DNA of 64,000 nucleotides from Dysgonomonas sp. BGC7 (lineage in GTDB: Bacteria > Bacteroidota > Bacteroidia > Bacteroidales > Dysgonomonadaceae): the NCBI RefSeq assembly GCF_001261735.1, contig NZ_CVRP01000008.1, positions 62,001 to 126,000 of the forward strand, written 5' to 3'. This document shows positions 9,373-17,511 of the stretch, piece by piece. Under the pieces are notes generated by a model. It was not told the origin of the DNA, did not search any database, and saw only the letters and a list, made by a program, of their open reading frames with translations. Position numbers and translations under genes: made by a program. The first letter of the stretch is position 1. Every line of letters starts with the position of its first letter.

Positions 9373-10326
9373 TCAGAACTTTATATTGCGTGAAGTTATA
9401 TCTTCTACCTTGATATTGTATTCTGCTACTACGCTGTTTACTATATGCTCGGCGGTCGGTAAATCGTTTATCAAAGAGCTGATTTGTCCTATTTCCAATT
9501 CACCATCTATAAGGTTGCCTTCGAATATTCCTTTTTTGGAACGTCCACGGCCAAGTAGTTCACGCATTTCCTCTACTGATGCTCCACGATCTTCTGCTGT
9601 TTGCACCGAATTGTAAAACTCATTTTTGACCAATCGGGTCGGACTTAGCTTTTTAAGAGACAAAATAGTATCTCCTTCTTTAAGTTCCAAACAAAGGTCT
9701 TTAAATTCTTGCGAAGCTGAACTTTCCTGAGTGAGAGCAAATCGTGTTCCCATCTGTACGCCTTCTGCTCCTAAAGCAAAAGCGGCAAGCATTCCGCCTC
9801 CTGTACCTATCCCTCCGGCTGCAATAAGCGGGATAGATATGCTTTGTCTTACTTGAGGAATGAGAACCATTGTCGATGTTTCTTCTCTTCCGTTATGCCC
9901 TCCGGCTTCAAAGCCTTCTGCTACAACAGCATCTACTCCGGCTTCTTCACATTTGATCGCAAATTTGGAACTGGATACCACATGTGTTACAATGATACCA
10001 TGCTCCTGCAATTTTTTAGTCCATAGTTTCGGATTTCCTGCTGAGGTGAAAACAACCTTTACTCCTTCCGAAATGATAATATCCATAATCTCCTCTATCT
10101 GAGGGTACATTAAAGGGACATTGACGCCAAAAGGTTTGTCTGTTGCAGCCTTACATTTTTGTATATGCTCGCGTAGCACTTCCGGATGCATCGAACCGGC
10201 TCCTATAAGCCCTAATCCGCCTGCATTGCTAACGGCAGAAGCTAAACGCCATCCGCTGCACCAAACCATTCCTCCCGATATTATAGGATATTTTATACCA
10301 AATAGAGATGTTATTCTATTGCTCAT
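9373..10326 (-). CDS. FMN-dependent FabK / nitronate monooxygenase family protein
   Basis: A 317-residue TIM-barrel flavoprotein. It shows the N-terminal 'YPIISGGMVW', 'GGLGLIGAGS', the FMN site 'AAGGIGTGGGM', 'GTRFALTQES', and 'EGFEAGGHNG' at 137-146 with His144. This EAGGH signature is shared by enoyl-ACP reductase II (FabK, NADH-dependent reduction in fatty acid synthesis) and nitronate monooxygenases; the His144 numbering happens to equal the FabK active-site histidine of S. pneumoniae. Sequence alone does not separate the two activities, and no fatty-acid genes flank it. The next gene upstream is 28 bases away, so it may be the last gene of the namZ operon. Confidence 0.8.
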   Translation of the reverse strand: MSNRITSLFGIKYPIISGGMVWCSGWRLASAVSNAGGLGLIGAGSMHPEVLREHIQKCKAATDKPFGVNVPLMYPQIEEIMDIIISEGVKVVFTSAGNPKLWTKKLQEHGIIVTHVVSSSKFAIKCEEAGVDAVVAEGFEAGGHNGREETSTMVLIPQVRQSISIPLIAAGGIGTGGGMLAAFALGAEGVQMGTRFALTQESSASQEFKDLCLELKEGDTILSLKKLSPTRLVKNEFYNSVQTAEDRGASVEEMRELLGRGRSKKGIFEGNLIDGELEIGQISSLINDLPTAEHIVNSVVAEYNIKVEDITSRNIKF

Positions 10327-10354
10327 TGTCGATTTATTATATATAATTAAAATA

Positions 10355-11320
10355 TTATTGTTTTAGTTTTTCCAACTCTTCTTCTGTGATGTATATTTCC
10401 TTATCACCTTTCATTTTAGCATCACTTATTGCCGACTGTATGCTGTAATCCAGGAATTTACCCCTCGATAATTCTTCTACCTCATCTATTGTTATACTTG
10501 TTTTTCCTTCCGGGATTACTTTTTCTGTAATCTCAGGTTGCTGATTATATATACTTTCTTCATTAAAGATGTTTTCATTTGAAGTTTCTCTAACTATCGG
10601 TGTCATCTCTGGTTCTTCTATTTCCTCTGCAACTGTATATTCCGGAAACGTATCTGCTGTTTTCGGTTCCTCCATTAATACCATATTTTTATTGTCCTTT
10701 ACAGAATCTAAGATATCGAATATATTTACAGTCGGTATCGGAAGTGTTACTTCTTCCGCCTTAACTTCGACAAAATCAGTTTCCTCTTTTTTACCTTCTT
10801 CTTCATTGATATGAGAAGAAGGATTATTCTGATACAATATTTCGTTTAAAACTTCTTTTATTCTCTCTACTTTCCTTCTCTCTACTTCATATATGCGGTT
10901 CAGATCAGCTATATTTCTATTATGACTTGGTAACTGAGCAAAGACCTTCACTCTGTTGAAGCACTCTATTGTTACCTGTGATTTGTCAGGGATATTTGTT
11001 ATCAGGGTAATAGAGATTACAGCATCGTTAGTTGTTTTTACCGAAAAGTCTTTCAGAGCGCTGTAAGAAAAGTCATATGTCTCGTCGTCGGTCGTGAAAC
11101 TAAATTCCTCCTCCTCTGGATATACTTCGAAGGTGTAGAAGTCGAAGTCGCTCTCTATATATTCGCTATCATATCCCTCGTCATCGGACGATTCCGCCAA
11201 TGTTGTATGATGCGATTGCCATCTGTCATCAGAACTTTGACTTTCTTCGTTGCCTTTGAGAAAATACTGAACTATCTTTACTATAATTGCAATAATAACG
11301 AAAATCGTGAATATGCTCAT
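10355..11320 (-). CDS. Uncharacterised acidic membrane-anchored protein
   Basis: A 321-residue protein with no recognised domain. Residues 2-20 form a hydrophobic helix, followed by a very acidic, low-complexity segment (about 25-80, rich in Glu, Asp and Ser). A probably folded beta-rich core (about 80-150, including 'VTIECFNRVKVFAQLP') and a short helix ('YEVERRKVERIKEVL') follow. A second acidic linker leads to a conserved-looking C-terminal segment 'TSITIDEVEELSRGKFLDYSIQ'. It lies 23 bases downstream of the zinc-ribbon protein and is probably cotranscribed with it. The single helix and charged tail suggest an adaptor or envelope scaffold, but this is only inference. Confidence 0.7.
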   Translation of the reverse strand: MSIFTIFVIIAIIVKIVQYFLKGNEESQSSDDRWQSHHTTLAESSDDEGYDSEYIESDFDFYTFEVYPEEEEFSFTTDDETYDFSYSALKDFSVKTTNDAVISITLITNIPDKSQVTIECFNRVKVFAQLPSHNRNIADLNRIYEVERRKVERIKEVLNEILYQNNPSSHINEEEGKKEETDFVEVKAEEVTLPIPTVNIFDILDSVKDNKNMVLMEEPKTADTFPEYTVAEEIEEPEMTPIVRETSNENIFNEESIYNQQPEITEKVIPEGKTSITIDEVEELSRGKFLDYSIQSAISDAKMKGDKEIYITEEELEKLKQ

Positions 11321-11343
11321 CTCTTGTTAGTTAGTTTGTGATT

Positions 11344-12492
11344 TTATTTAAAATCTTGTTTATATACAGATGTTATAAGTTTCTCCTTGTTGAGTTCTAT
11401 TTTCAGTATATAATCGAAGCTCTCTTTTTTCTTTTTTTTACTTGTAAATATCACCTCCTCTTTCATTGGCAAAGTAACAAAATAAATTCCTTTGTTGTCT
11501 TGTATCGCTTCCAGAGATTCTATGGTCGGCGTATATGTGATACTTCGTATAGCATTCTTTTTCATGCTGTTTTTTATCGAGTCAGCAACAGTTTTTCCCG
11601 ATTGCTTTTGTGTATCGAAGAATCTATCTAAAACGGTAGTCGAATATTTTTGTATATTCTTACTGTTTGTTGATGATAGAGCCTTAAAGAATTCAGAGAC
11701 TATTTTTCTCAATTCGAATAGTCCTTCTCCTTCTATTGTTTTTAGTTGATTCAGATAATCATATTTTTGTTGGGCTATTTCTTGATATTCTCCATTATAC
11801 CGCTCTATTTTTACATTTTCGAGATAAGCAAGATAGCTTTCAGCTGTATTTTCCTTTTCTGTTATTATCCAGCTGAGAGAATCTATTGTGTGACGAATAT
11901 CCCTGCTGTATGGTGTTTCTGGATGATCTCCCAGAAATCTGAAAAGAGCATCTACATTATTTGAATTGCGTAAAGCTTCCCATTCTTTTTTCTCTTTTTC
12001 GCGTAATTCCCTTATCTTACTTTCCGCCTCTTTGGCATACCTTCCTTCCGAGAATCGAACCAGATATTTGGAATAGCCCAGAGGTGTATTTTCTTCTATA
12101 CATTTATTCCAATATGCCATCTCTGCTTCTTCCGAACTTCTGTTCTGAGCAATATTGTATGAACTGACAATTCCTGCAATTATCATAATCGCAATTCCTA
12201 TTGCTACAAATATATAAAGTTTTTTATTACTCTTTTGTGGTGCTGCAAACTCTACTTTATCGTCAGCATTATCTATATCAGTATCACTCTCTTCAATCTC
12301 GTAAACCGTATTTTCTATCTCTTTTTTGCGTAGTTCTTCTCCTTCTTCTTCCAGAATTTCTTCTACATTCTGATGAGTGAGAAGTTCGTCGGGATAGGCA
12401 TTGCGTGCTATCTCCTTACAGCTGTTGCAAAAGGTTTGTCCTTCATCTGCCTCTTTTCCACACAAAGGACATTTGTTTTTACCGTCTTCCAT
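11344..12492 (-). CDS. Zinc-ribbon membrane protein, uncharacterised
   Basis: A 382-residue protein. The N-terminus carries a four-cysteine zinc ribbon (CPLCGKEA, then CNSCK; residues 8-28), a Glu-rich linker, a membrane helix at about 92-112 ('YIFVAIGIAIMIIAGIV'), and a Glu/Lys-rich helical region (about 120-245). The C-terminal domain (about 260-382) resembles an alpha+beta ligand-type fold ('FFKALSSTNSKNIQKYSTTVLDRFF'). The zinc ribbon should be cytoplasmic and the rest periplasmic. It is 6 bases downstream of namZ and 23 upstream of the acidic membrane protein, so the three genes look like one operon. The exact function is unknown. Confidence 0.75.
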   Translation of the reverse strand: MEDGKNKCPLCGKEADEGQTFCNSCKEIARNAYPDELLTHQNVEEILEEEGEELRKKEIENTVYEIEESDTDIDNADDKVEFAAPQKSNKKLYIFVAIGIAIMIIAGIVSSYNIAQNRSSEEAEMAYWNKCIEENTPLGYSKYLVRFSEGRYAKEAESKIRELREKEKKEWEALRNSNNVDALFRFLGDHPETPYSRDIRHTIDSLSWIITEKENTAESYLAYLENVKIERYNGEYQEIAQQKYDYLNQLKTIEGEGLFELRKIVSEFFKALSSTNSKNIQKYSTTVLDRFFDTQKQSGKTVADSIKNSMKKNAIRSITYTPTIESLEAIQDNKGIYFVTLPMKEEVIFTSKKKKKESFDYILKIELNKEKLITSVYKQDFK

Positions 12493-12498
12493 AATATT

Positions 12499-13665
12499 CT
12501 AATTGTTATCTGGGTACAACAAATATTTTTTCCTCATTGTTTTGTATGTATTCAAATCTTTTTCCCATGTTTTACGAATACTTTCTGCCGAAAGCCCTTT
12601 TACTATCTGCATGCGTAAACTATTAGAACCTGCCAACAAATCCATAAACTTAGGATTGGTAAAAAAAGCAGCTCCTTGTCCCGATTTTTTATAGAAAGAT
12701 ATTAAATAACTTAAGTCTATTTTCTTTTCTACGTTCATTGTTCGCAAGTCTATTCCATAACAGGCTTTATCTTTGTTCAAAGGGTTTCGGGCTCCCTCCA
12801 TCGATTGTGGTGTGAATGTAAATTTTCCATATTTCTTATTAGTACCTCCTAGCACCTGAAAAGGGTAGTCTGTACCTCTGCCTACACTAACCCCTGTAGC
12901 TTCGAAAAAGCACAGGGAAGGATACAAGTCTATAGCTTGTGAGTTTGGAAGATTGGGAGAAGGTCTTACCGGCAATTCATATAATTGCCCATGTATCCAC
13001 CCTTCTATAGGGATTATTTTCAGATTACACCTTACCTTCCCTGAAAGCCACCCCTCTCCATTAATCATTTCTGCAAGCTCTCCGACTGTAAGCCCATGAA
13101 CTACAGGAATAGGGTGTATTCCTACAAACGACTTGTATTTCGGATTTAATACAGGTCCATCGACAAAGTCATTTGGGTTAGGACGGTCTAATATTATACA
13201 TTGTTTTCCGCTTTCGGCAGCAGCCTCCATCACATAGTGCATAGTACTGATATAGGTATAGAAGCGAGTGCCTACATCTTGTATATCGAATATAATAACA
13301 TCTATATTCTTTAATTGCTCTACAGTGGGTTTATAATTTTTTCCGTATAGCGATATGACGGGAACTCCCGTCTTACTATCGACTCCGTTATTTACTTTCT
13401 CCCCTGCATCGGCTTTTCCTCTGAATCCGTGTTCAGGCGCGAATATTTTAACTATGTCTACATTATTGCTTAACAAGGTATCGAGTAGATGAGTTCCGTT
13501 TTTTAACAGGGACGTCTGGTTTATTACTAAAGCCGTTTTTTTATCTTTGATCGCTGTTAGTAGTAAATCCATTCTGTCTGCTCCTGTTTTTATATTTGGG
13601 GGTAAAGCATAAATACATGAGAAAAAAAGCAGTATTAACAGTGATAAAAGAAGAACCTTTTTCAT
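12499..13665 (-). CDS. namZ: Exo-beta-N-acetylmuramidase NamZ-like (DUF1343, GH171)
   Basis: A 388-residue protein from the ATG at 13665; the in-frame ATG 21 bases upstream would add residues before the signal peptide. A signal peptide (1-20) leads into a DUF1343 domain with 'APEHGFRG' (76-83), 'DIQDVGTRFYTYISTM', 'DRPNP' and 'GVSVGRGTDYPFQVLG'. Family members (GH171, such as B. subtilis and Tannerella NamZ) remove terminal MurNAc from peptidoglycan fragments, so the likely role is cell-wall recycling or scavenging in the periplasm. It is first of an apparent operon with two uncharacterised membrane proteins. The family call is strong; activity is by homology. Confidence 0.88.
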   Translation of the reverse strand: MKKVLLLSLLILLFFSCIYALPPNIKTGADRMDLLLTAIKDKKTALVINQTSLLKNGTHLLDTLLSNNVDIVKIFAPEHGFRGKADAGEKVNNGVDSKTGVPVISLYGKNYKPTVEQLKNIDVIIFDIQDVGTRFYTYISTMHYVMEAAAESGKQCIILDRPNPNDFVDGPVLNPKYKSFVGIHPIPVVHGLTVGELAEMINGEGWLSGKVRCNLKIIPIEGWIHGQLYELPVRPSPNLPNSQAIDLYPSLCFFEATGVSVGRGTDYPFQVLGGTNKKYGKFTFTPQSMEGARNPLNKDKACYGIDLRTMNVEKKIDLSYLISFYKKSGQGAAFFTNPKFMDLLAGSNSLRMQIVKGLSAESIRKTWEKDLNTYKTMRKKYLLYPDNN

Positions 13666-13683
13666 TTGTCGGATGTTTAAATA

Positions 13684-13691
13684 CAAATTTA
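13684..13691 (-). promoter_or_regulatory. Possible -7 box upstream of the namZ operon
   Basis: The minus strand reads TAAATTTG, a TAnnTTTG match 18 bases before the chosen namZ start. No convincing -33 element is seen. Confidence 0.35.
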
Positions 13692-13724
13692 CATATTTTT
13701 AAATAAATTATAGAGTTAAGAGTA

Positions 13725-14261
13725 ATGAATACATTAGCTATCATCGAAAATTTTTATAAAAAAGACTCTGACCTTTACAATATTCTGGTTCATCATAGTA
13801 CAGATGTTACAAATAAGGCATTATCTGTAGCGTATATACATCCCGAGTTGGATATTGATGTTCAATTTGTGAAAGAGGCAGCAATGCTTCACGATATTGG
13901 GATATTTCTTACTAATGCACCATCTATTCACTGTTATGGTATAGCTCCCTATATTTGTCATGGCTATTTAGGTCGTGAAATCCTTGATAAACTTGGGTAT
14001 CCCGATCATGCTTTGGTCTGTGAACGACATACAGGGACAGGTATTTCTCAAGAAGATATAATAGCGCAGAAGCTTCCTTTGCCACATCGCGATATGTATC
14101 CTATAAGTGTAGAGGAACAAGTAATTTGTTTTGCTGATTGCTTTTTTTCGAAGACTAATATAGGACATGAGAAATCTATAGATGAGGTCAAAAAGAGTTT
14201 GTTCAAGTTTGGAGAGCATTCTGTGAAGCAATTCGAGGAGTGGGTAAAAGCTTTCTTGTAA
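13725..14261 (+). CDS. HD-domain phosphohydrolase-like protein
   Basis: A 178-residue cytoplasmic protein with an HDIG-type HD domain: the metal-binding pair His56-Asp57 is in 'EAAMLHDIGIFLT', with further histidines in 'YICHGYLGREIL' and 'VCERHTGTGI'. Such small stand-alone HD proteins hydrolyse nucleotides or other phosphomonoesters, but their substrate is usually unknown. It is divergent from namZ, with only 59 bases between starts. Length fits the TIGR00277-type family. Confidence 0.8.
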   Translation: MNTLAIIENFYKKDSDLYNILVHHSTDVTNKALSVAYIHPELDIDVQFVKEAAMLHDIGIFLTNAPSIHCYGIAPYICHGYLGREILDKLGYPDHALVCERHTGTGISQEDIIAQKLPLPHRDMYPISVEEQVICFADCFFSKTNIGHEKSIDEVKKSLFKFGEHSVKQFEEWVKAFL

Positions 14262-14302
14262 CGAATAAATTAAATGCAAGTGTGAAAATTACACAAATTT
14301 TA

Positions 14303-14310
14303 TATCTTTG
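14303..14310 (+). promoter_or_regulatory. -7 box upstream of the OmpX-like gene
   Basis: TATCTTTG is a perfect TAnnTTTG match 42 bases before the ATG at 14353. Confidence 0.5.
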
Positions 14311-14352
14311 CATGTTCTAAATTAACAAATTTATTGACAAAACAATGCACAT

Positions 14353-14871
14353 ATGAAAAAATTATTGATCATCTTTTTTATTTCTTTTCTTTCTGTTTAT
14401 GGGGTTTCGGCGCAAGATCAGGAAGGGAAATTCTCTTTAGCCGGAAACCTTAGTTATGGAACAAAGATAGAGTCACTGGGGCTTGGCCTACGTGCTCAAT
14501 ATGGTTTTACAGAGAATATCAGAGGGGCTTTGGAATATAAATATTACCTTGATAGACGTAATGTAAGTGCATGGGGAACTACTGCAGATGTTCACTATGT
14601 ATTTGGCGTGTCCGATGCTGTTTCTTTATATCCAATCGGGGGATTGACTTTTTCCAGATGGACATTAGATCTGGGAAGGACTAATATTCCGGGGGTAGAT
14701 CTAGGCGAACTGGAAGCCAAGACCAGTGAAAACCGCTTAGGTCTTAATCTTGGATTTGGTGGTCAGATTGCGTTAGGAGATAAGACTTTCTTGCAAATAG
14801 AAGCAAAAGAAGCACTTATAAAAGATTATACTCAGTTTGTGATTTCAGTTGGTTTTATGTACCAATTTTAA
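14353..14871 (+). CDS. Small outer-membrane beta-barrel protein (OmpX-like)
   Basis: A 172-residue protein: signal peptide 1-20 ('VYGVSAQ' cleavage), then alternating amphipathic strands ending in an aromatic residue ('SVGFMYQF'), the terminal outer-membrane insertion signal. Size and strand number fit an eight-stranded PF13505-type barrel. It has its own promoter and terminator and is unlike the three barrels that follow. Role (adhesion, stress or structural) is unknown. Confidence 0.8.
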   Translation: MKKLLIIFFISFLSVYGVSAQDQEGKFSLAGNLSYGTKIESLGLGLRAQYGFTENIRGALEYKYYLDRRNVSAWGTTADVHYVFGVSDAVSLYPIGGLTFSRWTLDLGRTNIPGVDLGELEAKTSENRLGLNLGFGGQIALGDKTFLQIEAKEALIKDYTQFVISVGFMYQF

Positions 14872-14901
14872 ATAAACATAATAAGAAAAGTAGTGTTTAG
14901 A

Positions 14902-14932
14902 AGAGAGAGTTCGTATAGGGCTCTCTTTTTTT
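14902..14932 (+). terminator. Weak intrinsic terminator after the OmpX-like gene
   Basis: AGAGAG pairs with CTCTCT across an 11-base loop and is followed by T7. The stem is short but in the right place. Confidence 0.55.
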
Positions 14933-14997
14933 ACTATGTACAAATAATTATGCTCTAAATTACAAGCTACTGAATTAATTGTCTTACTCTAAAATAC

Positions 14998-15005
14998 TAT
15001 CTTTG
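14998..15005 (+). promoter_or_regulatory. -7 box of the first tandem barrel gene
   Basis: TATCTTTG lies 25 bases before ATG 15031, with ATTG at 14978-14981 as a poor -33 candidate. Confidence 0.5.
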
Positions 15006-15030
15006 TTGATAAAGGTAAAAAACAAATAAA

Positions 15031-15723
15031 ATGAAGAATATCCCTAAGGTATTTCTTATTACAGTACTATTTCTTGGTTTTATAGATGCAGAAGCACAAA
15101 ATAAGACAATAGAGGTTGGTGTAAAAGCCGGTGTAAATCTATCAAATCTTGTTGCGAAGAATAAGCCGGATTCTAAGGTCGGTTATCAGGCAGGAGTGTT
15201 GTTAGATTTTAACTTAGACGAATGGATGTTTTTTCGTGCAGGAATAGAAATCGCTACTAAGGGAGCTAAGCAAGATATGTTTAACCTGTTCGAAGGTGTT
15301 ATACTAAATACTCCGGTCGATTATAGTGCCACTTACATACAAGTACCTATACATGCAGGATATAAAATGTATATATCCAGAGCTCTTAACGTTTCTATAC
15401 ACACTGGGCCATATTTCGCTTATGGAGTTGCCGGAAAAATTAAAGGACATGCAATAGCAGAAGACAATACTATAGAAGCAAGCGAAAAAGAGTTTGATTT
15501 TTTTGGAAATGCAGGGATCGCTAAAAAAGTAGATTTTGGATTGGGTTTCGGACTTGGATTTGAGCTGAACTCTATTGTATTTGACTTGGGTGCAGATTTG
15601 GGTTTGGCCAATATAGCTGACAGAGGTAAGAAGATGGAAATGTTAGGTAGAAATATAGAAATTCCATCGGATGCAAAATTAAGAACAGCAAATATTTATC
15701 TGACAGTGGCATATAAATTTTAA
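15031..15723 (+). CDS. Outer-membrane barrel protein, PF13568 type, paralogue 1 of 3
   Basis: A 230-residue protein: signal peptide to about residue 22 ('IDAEAQ'), then a barrel with the family landmarks 'GVKAGVNLSNL', 'QVPIHAGYKM', 'HTGPYFAYGVAGK' and a C-terminal 'VAYKF'. These landmarks recur at the same relative positions in the next two genes, so the three are tandem duplicates. This copy has a longer middle loop than copy 2. Role unknown. PF13568 proteins are abundant Bacteroidetes barrels, mostly of unknown function. Confidence 0.85.
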   Translation: MKNIPKVFLITVLFLGFIDAEAQNKTIEVGVKAGVNLSNLVAKNKPDSKVGYQAGVLLDFNLDEWMFFRAGIEIATKGAKQDMFNLFEGVILNTPVDYSATYIQVPIHAGYKMYISRALNVSIHTGPYFAYGVAGKIKGHAIAEDNTIEASEKEFDFFGNAGIAKKVDFGLGFGLGFELNSIVFDLGADLGLANIADRGKKMEMLGRNIEIPSDAKLRTANIYLTVAYKF

Positions 15724-15777
15724 TAAAAGCTTAATGAAGTATTTAATTAACATCTGTATTTTTTGTTAAAAAATATG

Positions 15778-15785
15778 TATGTTTG
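15778..15785 (+). promoter_or_regulatory. -7 box of the second tandem barrel gene
   Basis: TATGTTTG, 63 bases before the ATG at 15849. TTTTG at 15761-15765 is too close to be an ideal -33 element. Confidence 0.45.
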
Positions 15786-15848
15786 CATATCCTATATAAT
15801 CGAATTTTAATAAAATTAAAGTCCCTATTTTAAACACAATTAATTTCA

Positions 15849-16460
15849 ATGATTATGAAAACAATGATTAAAACATGTTTTATTGCAGTTGCAATTTTAT
15901 TAGGAGTGAATGCCAATGCCCAAGACAAACCTCTTGAATTTGGGGTAAAGGCAGGGGTAAATCTGTCTAATATGACAGGCGATATTAATAATACGGATGC
16001 AAAAGTCGGTTTTAATGTCGGTTTAACAATGGATTACGCATTAAGCCCAGACGTATATTTGTTGACAGGCCTTGAACTTACTACTAAAGGATTTAAGTAT
16101 ACAAGTAGTCTTGGAAAGGTGACTCTAAATCCTATGTATCTACAATTACCTGTGCATGTTGGTTATAAGTTGGCTGTTGCTGAAGGTACTAAAGTGGTAT
16201 TCCATGCTGGACCTTATGTTGCATACGGAATAGCAGGTAAAGCTACAGTTAAAAATGATCTCGGAAAAGAAAAGGAAAATGTATTCAGCACAGGAGGCTT
16301 GAAAGAATTTGACTTTGGCTTAGGTATTGGTGCCGGATTAGAGTTCGGAAAAATTGGTGTTGGTCTAGGATGGGACTTTGGTCTAGTGAATGTATGGGAT
16401 GCTGATAATGTTAAGGTCAAAAACATGAACGGCTATCTGTCACTAGGATATAAATTCTAA
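15849..16460 (+). CDS. Outer-membrane barrel protein, PF13568 type, paralogue 2 of 3
   Basis: A 203-residue protein. Start could be 15849, 15855 or 15864 because three in-frame ATG codons sit close together; the signal peptide ('GVNANAQ') is intact with any. The core shows 'FGVKAGVNLSNM', 'LQLPVHVGYKL', 'HAGPYVAYGIAGK' and the C-terminal 'LGYKF'. It is the shortest of the three tandem paralogues. It has its own -7 box and terminator, so it can be expressed alone. Confidence 0.85.
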   Translation: MIMKTMIKTCFIAVAILLGVNANAQDKPLEFGVKAGVNLSNMTGDINNTDAKVGFNVGLTMDYALSPDVYLLTGLELTTKGFKYTSSLGKVTLNPMYLQLPVHVGYKLAVAEGTKVVFHAGPYVAYGIAGKATVKNDLGKEKENVFSTGGLKEFDFGLGIGAGLEFGKIGVGLGWDFGLVNVWDADNVKVKNMNGYLSLGYKF

Positions 16461-16489
16461 TCGATCGATAGAATATAGCGAATAGAGAA

Positions 16490-16514
16490 AAGCCCGAATA
16501 TTTCGGGCTTTTCT
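16490..16514 (+). terminator. Intrinsic terminator after barrel paralogue 2
   Basis: AAGCCCGAA and TTCGGGCTT form a 9-base stem with a three-base loop, followed by TTCTT. Confidence 0.8.
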
Positions 16515-16574
16515 TATGTAAGTAACTATTAACCATAACATAAATCCTTATTTTTTATTTAAATACTGAAATAG

Positions 16575-16608
16575 TTTGAAAATTATAAACAAAATTTACA
16601 TATCTTTG
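16575..16608 (+). promoter_or_regulatory. Sigma-ABfr-type promoter of barrel paralogue 3
   Basis: TTTG at 16575-16578 and TATCTTTG at 16601-16608 have a 22-base gap, close to the TTTG-N19-22-TAnnTTTG arrangement. The ATG at 16678 is 70 bases downstream. Confidence 0.6.
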
Positions 16609-16677
16609 CAGAAGGTTCATAAACATTATACAGAATTTAAAAACTACAAAACGAACACAAAAGACTAATTTAGATAT

Positions 16678-17445
16678 ATGAAAGCTTTTATAAGAACCAA
16701 TCTGGCGATATTGTTTTTACTGATATCTTGTTCAGTTAATGCACAACAATGGCAAACTTTCGATAGACCATTCGAATTTGGAGTGAGAGCAGGGGTTAAC
16801 CTTTCTCGGGTTAATGGATTAAAAAATCCTGATATAAGCCGTGTGGCAAATAAACCTTCAGGATGGGCAGAAGATACTAAGAATATATTTGGTATCAATT
16901 TGGCTCTTACTTTCGACTATCATCTCAGTCGGAAAGTATATCTGTCTTCGGCATTGCAGTTCTTAACCAAAGGAACTAAATTCGATTTCAGAGAAGATCG
17001 CCCACAGTACATTCTTTCCAGTCCTGATAGTAAGATGAATCAATTTTATCTTCAGGTTCCTGTGCATGTAGGTTATAAATTTCAGTTATCTCGTCCTGTC
17101 AGATTATCTGTGCATGGAGGTCCTTATGTCTCTTATGGTATTGGAGGGCATACAGAAAGAGGAGATATGATTAGGAAAATAGATAGAGAAACTGGTCTGC
17201 AAATGGGAGGAGAAATGTCTCTTAACGACTATGCTCAAATAGAAAAAGGTATTGCTCGTGAAGCCGATACTTTCAGCGACAAAGGATTAAGGAGATTTGA
17301 CTTTGGCGTAGGTTGTGGAGTTCTTGTCGAATATTACCAAATAGGCTTTGGTCTTAATTATGACTTTGGTTTATTAGATCTATCTAATGCCGGTGATAAG
17401 GTGAAAAACGGAGTAGGATATCTTACTGTTGGTTACAAGTTTTAA
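16678..17445 (+). CDS. Outer-membrane barrel protein, PF13568 type, paralogue 3 of 3
   Basis: A 255-residue protein: signal peptide to 'SCSVNAQ', then 'FGVRAGVNLSRV', 'QVPVHVGYKF', 'HGGPYVSYGIGGH', and 'VGYKF' at the end. It is the longest copy, with a charged loop of about 45 residues after the 'GIGGH' strand (Arg/Asp/Glu rich) that is absent from copy 2. A shared terminator with thrC follows. The long loop would probably face outward and may give a separate binding role (inference). Confidence 0.85.
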   Translation: MKAFIRTNLAILFLLISCSVNAQQWQTFDRPFEFGVRAGVNLSRVNGLKNPDISRVANKPSGWAEDTKNIFGINLALTFDYHLSRKVYLSSALQFLTKGTKFDFREDRPQYILSSPDSKMNQFYLQVPVHVGYKFQLSRPVRLSVHGGPYVSYGIGGHTERGDMIRKIDRETGLQMGGEMSLNDYAQIEKGIAREADTFSDKGLRRFDFGVGCGVLVEYYQIGFGLNYDFGLLDLSNAGDKVKNGVGYLTVGYKF

Positions 17446-17471
17446 TATTCAACTCTTCTATATAATTTATA

Positions 17472-17499
17472 AAAAAGCCCGGATGTTCCGGGCTTTTTC
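17472..17499. terminator. Bidirectional terminator between barrel paralogue 3 and thrC
   Basis: AAAAAGCCCGG and CCGGGCTTTTT form an 11-base stem around a five-to-six-base loop, with T-runs in both directions. Confidence 0.9.
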
Positions 17500-17511
17500 T
17501 ATTTTATATCT

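Noticed and set aside
12499-13686. Longer start for namZ at 13686
   Set aside because: It puts seven residues before a normal signal peptide and overlaps the candidate -7 box.
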